Positions 1 to 5,358 are shown, numbered from the stretch's first letter. The stretch is DNA of 6,152 nucleotides from Pseudomonadota bacterium (GCA_023427125.1 JAEZBP010000724.1:1-6152); one strand, 5' to 3'. The notes: a model not told the origin generated them from the letters alone. Program-made: numbers and translations.

Positions 1-5
1 CCTTC

Positions 6-41
6 GGCGCTTCCGACGGCGCCTTGGGCGTCGGAGGCGCC
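6..41 (+). terminator. Possible hairpin terminator near the left edge
   Basis: Bases 6-18 pair with 29-41 over 13 positions, all Watson-Crick except one G.U wobble (T11 with G36) when read as plus-strand RNA; the loop is 10 nt (19-28). There is no T-tract after the stem, so calling it a terminator rests only on stem strength. It may end an off-window plus-strand gene, or be part of one. Confidence 0.25.
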
Positions 42-105
42 GCTTACGAGCAGGCCCGCCCGGACTCCTCGGTGAGATGGACTGACAGGGGGTGTTGGAT
101 GTGGT

Positions 106-187
106 GGGTCACGCCGCGCGCACGCCGTGCTTTGGGCGCCGCGCCGGCGCGCGGCGCCCAAAGTGCGGCGCGCACACGGCATGACTT
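106..187. repeat. 82-nt near-perfect inverted repeat with a 4-nt loop
   Basis: Arms 106-144 and 149-187 pair around the loop CGGC (145-148). The inner 15 positions (130-144 with 149-163) are perfect, including the CTTTGGG/CCCAAAG base of that core. Of the outer 24 positions, 16 are Watson-Crick, four are G.U wobbles (106, 107, 128, 129) and four are C.A/A.C mismatches (112, 117, 119, 122) in plus-strand RNA; on the minus strand the two classes swap. All eight imperfections are therefore transitions. It lies downstream of the sigma/anti-sigma operon and has no T-tract on either side. It could be a very stable terminator or 3' end protector, a cruciform, or a decayed palindromic element. Confidence 0.7.
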
Positions 188-302
188 TGCTCCACGGCCG
201 TTCGATCACAGTAACTTCGGTGTCGGCCTCGGCCGCCGCGCACGAGGACGCGCCGGAATCCAGAGCACGGCGGGCGCAGGACGGGAAGTCCGTGCCGCTC
301 GA

Positions 303-337
303 CCGCGCGCTCGCGAAGCGCGCGCACAGCCAACTCA
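303..337 (-). terminator. Stop/terminator repeat, copy 1 (end of anti-sigma gene)
   Basis: Read on the minus strand this begins TGAGTTGGC, whose TGA is the stop codon of the anti-sigma gene. Six bases later comes a hairpin: GCGCGCT at 305-311 pairs with AGCGCGC at 317-323 around a 5-nt loop (312-316). No U-tract follows, as is common for candidate terminators in very GC-rich genomes. All 35 bases match copy 2, and all but one match copy 3. The outer palindromic arm present in copy 3 is absent here. Confidence 0.6.
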
Positions 338-1219
338 GCGCTCGTCGATGTGGGCGCTGGCGGCGAGCTGGAGAAGGGAGCGCGAGTCGAGGTCGCCTGC
401 GATGGCGTACGAGAGGCCGTGGTGCTGCACGACGGGGATCGTGCGGCCGCGCGCGTGGCCGATGTAGAGGGCGCGGCCAGCGACGTGGGTGGGCTGCACC
501 GCCTGCGGCATCGGCGTCGGGCCCTCGAAGACGACGACGGTGACGCGCCGGCCGTGCACGTCGTAGTAGAAGGCCGCCGCATCGCGGTCGCGCACGCTGG
601 AGAGCCGAGCGCCGACGAGGCGCACGTCCGAGCGGCTGAACTCGATGGGGCGCACCGAGAACTCGAGCTTGCCTTGGAACCAGCTGGCCACCTGCATCGG
701 CGGGCCGCTCACCTCGGCGGGGTGCTCGCGCGCGTGCCGCTCGACGACATCGTCGAGGTAGGAGACCCCCGTGAGCGTCGCGTCGATCCCCGCCGCGTCG
801 AGCTCGACGTCGGGGTTGCCGCCCTCGTGGGACGCGAGCACCGCCAGCGCGACGACCGCCGCCGCGGCCGGGACCGCGTAGCGCGCCTTCATCGGCACGA
901 GCCGCACGCCGCTCAGGCCGAGCGGAGGACGCGCCGCCGCGGTGGCTCCGATCGGGACGCCTCCCGCCGCCGCTCTCTGCCGCGCTTCCTCCACATCGAG
1001 CGCCTTCTTGATGCGCTCCGTGAGCTCGGCCCTCGCCGCCGGGGATGACTCGAGGACTGCGTCCCGCAGCTGGCGCTTGAACGACCGCGCGAACGCGAGG
1101 TGGACACGACAGGGACCGCAGTCCGCGAGGTGCTGCTCGAAGTCGATCTGCGTGTTCGGATCGACCTCGCCGTCGATGACCGTGTCGACGTGGCGACGGA
1201 AGACCTCACACGTGATCAT
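335..1219 (-). CDS. Membrane anti-sigma factor with N-terminal zinc-finger (zf-HC2/ZAS) domain
   Basis: The 294-residue product is the likely inhibitor of the ECF sigma factor encoded just upstream. Residues 1-50 form a ZAS domain: Cys4, then His30-x3-Cys34-x2-Cys37, the ligand spacing known from RsiW and RsrA. Residues 51-110 are a linker. One hydrophobic helix at about 114-130 should cross the inner membrane, leaving 131-294 outside. The outer part contains a conserved-looking block (about 178-235, WFQGKLEF through GRRVTVVVF) that I associate with membrane anti-sigma proteins of this lineage. The ATG overlaps the sigma stop as ATGA, preceded by AAGGAGG six bases upstream, so translation is coupled. 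A 350-residue upstream extension is open but runs through the sigma gene in another frame and was rejected. Release of sigma could be by regulated proteolysis (RsiW-like) or thiol oxidation (RsrA-like); the sequence does not decide. Confidence 0.88.
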   Translation of the reverse strand: MITCEVFRRHVDTVIDGEVDPNTQIDFEQHLADCGPCRVHLAFARSFKRQLRDAVLESSPAARAELTERIKKALDVEEARQRAAAGGVPIGATAAARPPLGLSGVRLVPMKARYAVPAAAAVVALAVLASHEGGNPDVELDAAGIDATLTGVSYLDDVVERHAREHPAEVSGPPMQVASWFQGKLEFSVRPIEFSRSDVRLVGARLSSVRDRDAAAFYYDVHGRRVTVVVFEGPTPMPQAVQPTHVAGRALYIGHARGRTIPVVQHHGLSYAIAGDLDSRSLLQLAASAHIDER

Positions 1220-1866
1220 CCGGCCGCCTCCTTGCGGCGCCGGTAGTCCTCGAGGGACACAGGCTCGCCAGGCTCCTCGATGGAGGCCTCCTGCACGATC
1301 CCGAGGTGCACCGCCTGATCGAGGAGTCGACGCTGCATCTTCTTCCGCGCGCGGTGGAGACGCGACATCACGGTGCCGATCGGGCACCCCACGATGGTCG
1401 CGATCTCCTTGTACGACAGCTCCTCCACGTCCGCGAGCACGATCATCATGCGGTAGTCCTCGGGGAGCGAGTCGAGCGCCTCCTGGATCTCCGCGGTGAT
1501 CAGCCGGCGGTGCGCCTCCGAGATCGGGTCGGTCAGGGTGCGCATCGCGGCGCGGCTCATCACGCCGTCGCCCACCGGCTCCGCCTCGCGGCCCTCGAGC
1601 ACCTTGCGCTCGCGGGTCGTGCGCCGGTACTTGTTGATGAACGTGTTGGTCAGGATCCGGAAGAGCCAGGCCTTCATGTTCGTGCCGGGCTCGAAGCGGT
1701 CGTAGAACCGATACGCCTTCACGAAGGCGTCCTGGACCAGGTCCTCGGCGTCCGACGGGCTCCGCGTGAGCCGCAGGGCCGCGCCGTAGAGCGCGTCGAG
1801 GTGCTTGAGCGCTTCGCGCTCGAACTCGTCGCGGGCGGGGTCGGAGGGCGCGTTCGTGAGGTCCAT
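1216..1866 (-). CDS. ECF-subfamily RNA polymerase sigma factor (RpoE/SigW type)
   Basis: The 216-residue product is an alternative sigma factor that directs RNA polymerase to a stress or envelope regulon. Region 2 spans about residues 15-85, including DAEDLVQDAFVKAYR and the promoter-melting segment up to NTFINKYRR. A short linker follows, and region 4 lies at about 122-182, with LPEDYRMMIVLADVEELSYKEIA and the helix-turn-helix GCPIGTVMSRLHRARKKM that reads the -35 box. A C-terminal tail of about 35 residues ends the protein. I chose the ATG at 1866 because AGAAAGGAG (plus 1871-1879) sits four bases upstream; an in-frame GTG at 1950 lacks this and would add non-conserved residues. The gene is first in an operon with its anti-sigma factor, overlapping by four bases. 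Such pairs are usually autoregulated, but I could not find a clear ECF promoter. Confidence 0.93.
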   Translation of the reverse strand: MDLTNAPSDPARDEFEREALKHLDALYGAALRLTRSPSDAEDLVQDAFVKAYRFYDRFEPGTNMKAWLFRILTNTFINKYRRTTRERKVLEGREAEPVGDGVMSRAAMRTLTDPISEAHRRLITAEIQEALDSLPEDYRMMIVLADVEELSYKEIATIVGCPIGTVMSRLHRARKKMQRRLLDQAVHLGIVQEASIEEPGEPVSLEDYRRRKEAAG

Positions 1867-2208
1867 CGGTCTCCTTTCTGACGGCGCGGGAACCGGGCCC
1901 TCGGAGGACCTATTCCACCCGGCCCATCCGATCGTAGGGCCGAACGTCACGCCTGGGCGTTACGGCGGGGGTGCGACGACCCGTGGGCCGCCTTGCTTGG
2001 ACGGCTCGAACCGTAAGCATGATCCAGGGCACCCGCACGCATTTCGGCCCGCTCGGCTAGACCAGCCGACTCAAAGCCTGTCGCAAGCACGGCGCTCGGG
2101 GAACGCCGAGCGAGCGGTTCCGGCTGACTGGACACGGAATGGGAAGCGCCAGGCGGGCAGTGCCGCGTAGCTCGGCCCGCGCGCTCGCGAAGCGCGCGCA
2201 CAGCCAAC
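1867..2208. other. Intergenic region: sigma operon leader and PhaR-like gene 3' flank
   Basis: No coding region is supportable in these 342 bases. The composition is somewhat less G/C-extreme than the genes (for example 2020-2090), as expected for control DNA. Visible structures are a dyad CGTCACGC/GCGTTACG (1945-1952 and 1957-1964, one mismatch, 4-nt spacer); a 7-bp hairpin CGCTCGG/CCGAGCG (2093-2099, 2106-2112); a 5-bp hairpin CGGCT/AGCCG (2054-2058, 2064-2068); and terminator repeat copy 2 at the right end. Minus-strand ECF-like -35 fragments occur (GTAAC, complement of 1959-1963; GGAAT, complement of 1912-1916), but no convincing matching -10 was seen, so the sigma operon promoter remains unplaced. 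Confidence 0.5.
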
Positions 2209-2211
2209 TCA
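2177..2211 (-). terminator. Stop/terminator repeat, copy 2 (end of PhaR-like gene)
   Basis: This is identical over 35 bases to copy 1. The minus-strand TGA (2209-2211) is the stop codon of the PhaR-like gene. The hairpin GCGCGCT (2179-2185) / AGCGCGC (2191-2197) has a 5-nt loop. No T-tract follows. It should separate the PhaR-like transcript from the sigma operon that lies downstream on the same strand. Confidence 0.6.
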
Positions 2212-2895
2212 GGCCTCGTCCGCCGGCGGCTCCTCGTCGCCCTTCTTGCGGCGCCCGAGCTTGACGAGCTTCTCCTCGAGCTCCTCGATGCGCGCCTGCA
2301 GGCGCTTCACCTCGCCCTGGAGCTGCTGAACGTGGGTGATCGCGTGGCCCAAGAGGCCGCGCATTCGATCGTCGGCGAGCCGCTGCAGCTCCTCGAGCGC
2401 CTCCTTCGGACCCGTGAACACCTGGCTGCCGAAGACCGACTTGTCGCGCGGCCCTCCGCGCGCCAGCAAGCGCTTGGGCTCCTTGACCGGCTCCGGCTCG
2501 GGCTCCGGCGCGACCTCCTCCTTCGGGGGATCCTTCGCCGCGTCGTCCTTGCGCGCGATGAGCTTGCCGACGGGGCCCTCGCGCAGGCTCGTCATCAGGC
2601 GCTCGCCGCCCTGCTGGATGAAGTGCCGGAGGGTCCCGACGGAGGCCACCGACCGCTCGGACTCGGAGGCGTTCTTCTCCTCCTCGTAGATGATCTGCGC
2701 GAGCGTGACGTTCGTCAGGTCTTCCTTGGTGGTGTTGTCGATGATCGCGACGTCCTCGCCCTCCCTCACGAGCTTCGCGATCTGCTGCAGCGTGACGTAC
2801 CGGCTCTCGCGCGTGTCGTAGAGCTTGCGGTTCGCGTAGCGCTTGATCACTCGCGCGCCGCCGTCGCCGCCTTGCTGCTGGCCCGTCGTCTCCAA
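2209..2895 (-). CDS. PhaR-type (PHB_acc_N) polyhydroxyalkanoate synthesis regulator-like protein
   Basis: The 228-residue product starts with the DNA-binding domain of polyhydroxyalkanoate regulators (residues 16-78: VIKRYANRKLYDTRESRYVT, then QQIAKLVREGEDVAIIDN and DLTNVTLAQIIYEEE). Residues 117-140 are a charged, Pro/Glu-rich linker with EPEPEP. Residues about 165-215 (EALEELQRLADD to ARIEELEEKLVKL) have heptad character and should form a coiled coil for oligomerisation; the C-terminus is Lys/Glu-rich. In PhaR proteins this domain represses phasin genes and senses polymer, but no pha gene is visible here, so the target is unknown. I prefer the TTG start at 2895: GGAGGAA lies three bases upstream. 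A GTG at 2850 (213 residues, starting at the conserved IKRY) is the alternative and has only a distant, weaker Shine-Dalgarno. The gene is divergent from the helical-repeat gene. Confidence 0.85.
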   Translation of the reverse strand: METTGQQQGGDGGARVIKRYANRKLYDTRESRYVTLQQIAKLVREGEDVAIIDNTTKEDLTNVTLAQIIYEEEKNASESERSVASVGTLRHFIQQGGERLMTSLREGPVGKLIARKDDAAKDPPKEEVAPEPEPEPVKEPKRLLARGGPRDKSVFGSQVFTGPKEALEELQRLADDRMRGLLGHAITHVQQLQGEVKRLQARIEELEEKLVKLGRRKKGDEEPPADEA

Positions 2896-2898
2896 CCG

Positions 2899-2905
2899 TT
2901 CCTCC
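2899..2905 (-). promoter_or_regulatory. Shine-Dalgarno supporting a TTG start for the PhaR-like gene
   Basis: Complement GGAGGAA, three bases before TTG at 2895-2893 (five counted from GGAGG). This is among the best ribosome-binding sites in the window and decides the start over the GTG at 2850. It adds a 15-residue Gln/Gly-rich leader before the conserved domain. Confidence 0.6.
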
Positions 2906-2924
2906 GTAGTGCCCGCGCGACGCA

Positions 2925-2953
2925 GCGCGTCAAGCGGAGTATACACGACGCGC
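2925..2953. promoter_or_regulatory. Divergent promoter/operator candidate with GTATAC core
   Basis: Perfect 7-bp inverted repeat GCGCGTC (2925-2931) and GACGCGC (2947-2953), 15 nt apart. Between them is the palindrome GTATAC (2939-2944), which supplies a -10-like element on both strands: TATACA (2940-2945) on plus, and TATACT (complement of 2938-2943) on minus. Both are sensibly placed for the genes starting at 2975 and 2895. No good -35 box is seen on either side. A dyad straddling both -10 elements is where an autoregulator would sit; which protein binds is not shown by the sequence. Confidence 0.4.
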
Positions 2954-2974
2954 TCGATGCGCCACTCTGCAGCG

Positions 2975-3712
2975 ATGGCGGACGCGCACCGCGCCGCGCG
3001 AGAGCTCGCGCGGCTCCTCGAGGGGGTCGCGGACCCGAGCGTCCGGGTCGGGTATGTGCGCCACACGGTGGCGGCGATGGAGCCGAGCGAGGTCGCGGAT
3101 CTGGTCACGGTGGCGGTGCACGGCGCCGAGGCGCGCGACGCCGCGTATGGGGCGCTGCTCCTCGCGCTCTCGGTCGCGCTAGCCGACGAGGTGGAGCTGC
3201 GCGAGACGGTGGCCCGGGCGGCCGCCGCGCGCGGGCAGAGCGAGACGGCCGCGCTGCTCTCGGCGCGCCTGCGGGAGCCGGCGGACTCCGACGAGTCGCG
3301 GGTGCCGGACTTCGGCGTGGGGCGCACGCTCACGCTGGGTGAGCGCAAGGCGCTGGCCCGGCGGCGCGACCGCGATCTCATCGCGCGGGTACTGCGCGAT
3401 CCCCACCCGGACGTCATCCGGATCTTGCTCGGCAACCCGACGCTGACCGAAGACCAGGTGGTGGGCCTCTGCGCGAGGCGCCCCGTCGAGCCGGAGATCC
3501 TCCGTGAGGTCTTCCGGAGCACGCGCTGGATCGTCCGCTACGGCGTGCGCCGCGCGATCGTGAAGAATCCGTCGGCGCCCCTCGACGTGGCGCTCCAGCT
3601 CGCGGTCCACCTGAACGCGACCGACGCCCGCAAGATCGCCCAGATGCACGAGCTCGAAGCCTCGGTGCGCGACGCCTGCCGGCGCGTGGCCGGCCTGGCC
3701 ACGATTCATTGA
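2975..3712 (+). CDS. HEAT/LRV-like helical-repeat protein of unknown function
   Basis: The 245-residue product is Ala/Leu/Arg-rich and almost entirely helical. I recognise no catalytic motif, signal peptide or membrane segment. Residues 1-100 look like a helical bundle. A short Asp/Ser/Pro linker (101-115) follows. Residues 125-236 contain tandem helix pairs in the leucine-rich-variant/HEAT style seen in uncharacterised deltaproteobacterial proteins: LRDPHPDVIRILLGNP, then EDQVVGLCARRPVEPEILREV, then RWIVRYGVRRAIVKNP with PLDVALQLAVHL. Such solenoids usually bind other proteins, so a cytoplasmic scaffold or adaptor role is inferred. There is no clear Shine-Dalgarno; an in-frame ATG at 2957 would add six residues. 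The gene is divergent from the PhaR-like gene and convergent with tatA, 37 bases apart. Confidence 0.8.
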   Translation: MADAHRAARELARLLEGVADPSVRVGYVRHTVAAMEPSEVADLVTVAVHGAEARDAAYGALLLALSVALADEVELRETVARAAAARGQSETAALLSARLREPADSDESRVPDFGVGRTLTLGERKALARRRDRDLIARVLRDPHPDVIRILLGNPTLTEDQVVGLCARRPVEPEILREVFRSTRWIVRYGVRRAIVKNPSAPLDVALQLAVHLNATDARKIAQMHELEASVRDACRRVAGLATIH

Positions 3713-3752
3713 GTTGGCCGCGCGCTCGCGAAGCGCGCGCACTGCCAACTCA
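3710..3752. terminator. Bidirectional terminator carrying both convergent stop codons (repeat copy 3)
   Basis: The arms TGAGTTGGC (3710-3718) and GCCAACTCA (3744-3752) are perfect complements. The first three bases of each strand's arm are the TGA stop codons of the helical-repeat gene (plus) and tatA (minus). Inside is an 8-bp stem, CGCGCGCT (3719-3726) with AGCGCGCG (3732-3739), a 5-nt loop and a 4-nt bulge (3740-3743). Bases 3718-3752 match copies 1 and 2 at 34 of 35 positions. A 17-bp bulged stem with no T-tract should act on both strands. Confidence 0.75.
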
Positions 3753-3992
3753 GCGCTCGACGACCTCGGCGTCGGCGACCTCGTCGGACACTTTCTTGGC
3801 GCTCGAGCGCTCCTCGACGCGCTTCTCGGTCGGGGTGACCTCGATGTCGTCGTCGGTCTTGAGGCCGCGCTTCAGGTTGCGGATCGCCTTGCCGACGCCC
3901 TCGCCGATCTGCGGGAGGCGGCCGGCCCCGAACACGACCAGCACGATCAAGAGGACGAGGACGAGCTCTGTCCAGCCGATGTTCCCAAGCAC
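3750..3992 (-). CDS. tatA: Sec-independent protein translocase subunit TatA
   Basis: The 80-residue product is the pore-forming subunit of the twin-arginine system, which exports folded, often cofactor-bearing proteins across the inner membrane with TatC/TatB. It has the family plan: a short N-terminus (MLGNIGWTE), one membrane helix at about 8-22 (ELVLVLLIVLVVFGAG), the FG-x3-LP hinge, then the amphipathic helix PQIGEGVGKAIRNLKRGLK (about 27-45) and a charged, dispensable tail. The length is typical. The start is GTG at 3992 with GGAGGAAT (complement of 3998-4005) upstream. TatA and TatB differ subtly; the FGAGRLP hinge and short tail favour TatA/E. No tatC or tatB is in the window, so the gene appears to be a single-gene unit, as is seen in other delta-type genomes. 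Confidence 0.93.
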   Translation of the reverse strand: MLGNIGWTELVLVLLIVLVVFGAGRLPQIGEGVGKAIRNLKRGLKTDDDIEVTPTEKRVEERSSAKKVSDEVADAEVVER

Positions 3993-4031
3993 GGGTGATT
4001 CCTCCGGCCACCTCGAGCGGCGGCGGTCACA

Positions 4032-4060
4032 AGCCTACGTCGCACGCCTGGTACGAGCAA
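4032..4060 (-). promoter_or_regulatory. Candidate sigma-70 type promoter for tatA
   Basis: On the minus strand TTGCTC (complement of 4055-4060) and TAGGCT (complement of 4032-4037) are separated by exactly 17 bases. Each matches three of six consensus positions. The predicted transcript start, near 4025, would give a leader of about 30 bases before the GTG at 3992. The boxes are weak individually; spacing and location are the support. Confidence 0.35.
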
Positions 4061-4156
4061 CCCAGCCGCTTGCGTAGGGACATGTCGCGCTCCCGTCCAG
4101 AGTCGGTCGCTGGCGCGCACGTTTGCGCCGACGGTAGCGAGAGAACGCCCCGCTGC

Positions 4157-4162
4157 TAGAGT
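4157..4162 (+). promoter_or_regulatory. Possible -10 element for a leaderless rlmI transcript
   Basis: TAGAGT lies eight bases before the ATG at 4171, and no Shine-Dalgarno is visible upstream of that ATG. If it is a -10 box, transcription would begin at or next to the start codon. No recognisable -35 was found at the expected distance, so this is tentative. Confidence 0.2.
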
Positions 4163-4170
4163 CCGCGCCC

Positions 4171-5358
4171 ATGTCGAGGGTCACCCTGCGCACCGGGCGC
4201 GTGCAGCCGGTCTGGGCGGGCCACCCGTGGGTCTTCGCACAGGCGATCGAGCGCGTCGACGGCGCGCCGGCGCCCGGCGACGCGGTCGAGGTGCTCGACC
4301 CCAAGGGCAACCACCTCGGCCGGGGGTTCTGGTCGCCGCGCTCGGCGATCCCGGTCCGGATCGTGACCCGCCGCGCGGACGAGGCGCTCGACGAGGGGTG
4401 CTTGGTGCGGCGCATCGAGGCCGCCGCCCGCCATCGCCGTGAGCTCGGCTTCCCGAGCGAGGAGACCGACGGCTTTCGGCTGATCCACGCCGAGGGAGAT
4501 GGCCTCCCGGGCCTCATCGCCGATGTCTTCCGCGACGTGGCGGTCGTGCAGCTCCTCACCATCGGGATGAAGCGGCGCGAGGACGCCCTCTTCGCCGCCA
4601 TCGCGCGGGTGACCGGCGCCCGCACCGTCGTGGAGGTGCCCGGAGGGCGGGCGCAGCAGCTCGAGGGGATCGAGATCGCGGAGGCCCGCGTGGCGCGAGG
4701 TCCCGCGGTCGACGCGCTCCGCTTTCGCGAGCGGGGCCTCGAGTACGCGATCCCGCCGACGCTCGGGCAGAAGACCGGCTTCTACTTCGATCAGCGGGAC
4801 AACCGCGCGCTCGTCGAGCGGCTCGCGAGCGGCAAGCGGGTGCTCGACCTCTACAGCTACGTGGGCGCCTTCGGGCTGGCCGCCGCGCGCGGCGGGGCGC
4901 GCGAGGTGCTCGCCTTCGACAGCTCGGCGTCGGTCGTCGCCGAGGGCGCGCGCATCGCGGCCTCGAACGGGCTCGCCGATCGCCTGCGCTTCGCCAAGGG
5001 CGACGTGAAGAACGTGCTCGGCGCGCTGCTCGAAGAGGGGCAGCGCTTCGACTTGGTCATGGTGGATCCACCGAAGCTCGCGCCTACCGCGCGCCACCTG
5101 ACCCGCGCACAGGGGGCCTACCGCAAGCTCAACACCCGCGCGCTCACGCTGCTCGAGCGAGGCGGCCTCCTCGTGAGCTCGTCGTGCTCGAGCGCGATGC
5201 GGCCGGAGGACTTCCTGCGCACGCTCGCGCTCGCCGGGCGCGACGCGGCGCGCGAGGTCACGGTCCTCCACGTCGGCCAGCAGGGGATGGATCACCCGGT
5301 GCCCGCCGCGTTCCCGGAAGGCCGCTACCTGAAGTGCGCCATCCTGAGGGCGGGCTGA
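4171..5358 (+). CDS. rlmI: PUA-domain class I SAM-dependent 23S rRNA methyltransferase, RlmI family
   Basis: The 395-residue product matches the length and layout of E. coli RlmI, which makes 5-methylcytosine at position 1962 of 23S rRNA using S-adenosylmethionine. Residues 1-75 are the RNA-binding PUA domain (GHPWVF at 17-22, then GDAVEVLDPKGNHLGRGFW). Residues 98-185 are the EEHEE-like linker domain (AEGDGLPGLIADVF). The Rossmann catalytic domain follows: QKTGFYFDQRDNR (200-212), SAM-binding motif I VLDLYSYVGAFGL (224-236), motif IV DPPKLAP (299-305) and motif VI SSSCS with the candidate catalytic Cys339. The ending DHPVPAAFPEGRYLK is family-typical. The exact target base is inferred from homology. 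The ATG at 4171 has no obvious ribosome-binding site. The stop overlaps the next start (TGATG), so the two genes form an operon. Confidence 0.88.
   Translation: MSRVTLRTGRVQPVWAGHPWVFAQAIERVDGAPAPGDAVEVLDPKGNHLGRGFWSPRSAIPVRIVTRRADEALDEGCLVRRIEAAARHRRELGFPSEETDGFRLIHAEGDGLPGLIADVFRDVAVVQLLTIGMKRREDALFAAIARVTGARTVVEVPGGRAQQLEGIEIAEARVARGPAVDALRFRERGLEYAIPPTLGQKTGFYFDQRDNRALVERLASGKRVLDLYSYVGAFGLAAARGGAREVLAFDSSASVVAEGARIAASNGLADRLRFAKGDVKNVLGALLEEGQRFDLVMVDPPKLAPTARHLTRAQGAYRKLNTRALTLLERGGLLVSSSCSSAMRPEDFLRTLALAGRDAAREVTVLHVGQQGMDHPVPAAFPEGRYLKCAILRAG

Larger units (their letters stand above)
1..334. other. Gene-less stretch downstream of the anti-sigma gene
   Basis: I see no reading frame here with convincing coding character: frames open on either strand are Arg/Ala/Pro-rich translations of GC-rich DNA, with no plausible start plus ribosome-binding site. 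The left edge could hold the last codons of an off-window plus-strand gene (one frame stops with TGA at 73-75), but nothing in the short peptide is recognisable. The stretch contains a 13-bp hairpin (6-41), a long near-palindrome (106-187) and the first copy of the stop/terminator repeat (303-337). Confidence 0.6.

Noticed and set aside
196..215. tRNA T-arm-like GTTCGAT
   Set aside because: The flanking bases do not form the required T-stem, and no acceptor, D or anticodon stems could be built around it.
24..467. Plus-strand frame at the left edge (TTG start)
   Set aside because: It crosses the long palindrome and the terminator repeat and runs antisense into the anti-sigma gene; no ribosome-binding site or domain.
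350..1048. Plus-strand open frame opposite the anti-sigma gene
   Set aside because: Arg/His/Val-rich shadow translation with no family resemblance; the minus strand encodes a clear ZAS-domain protein.
1306..1881. Plus-strand frame opposite the sigma factor
   Set aside because: It mirrors the sigma gene's codon pattern and has no recognisable domain.
1867..1950. N-terminal extension of the sigma factor from GTG 1950
   Set aside because: The strong AGAAAGGAG directly before ATG 1866 explains initiation; the extension is not sigma-like.
1947..2207. Minus-strand 86-residue frame starting MAVRALRERA
   Set aside because: Its start lies in the terminator repeat, and its remaining sequence resembles no protein and crosses the sigma leader region.
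2332..3342. Plus-strand 336-residue frame
   Set aside because: Antisense to the PhaR-like gene, then out of frame with the helical-repeat gene; composition is that of a shadow frame.
303..3752. CRISPR array
   Set aside because: The three repeats are 1.5-1.9 kb apart with whole genes between them, so they are dispersed, not an array.
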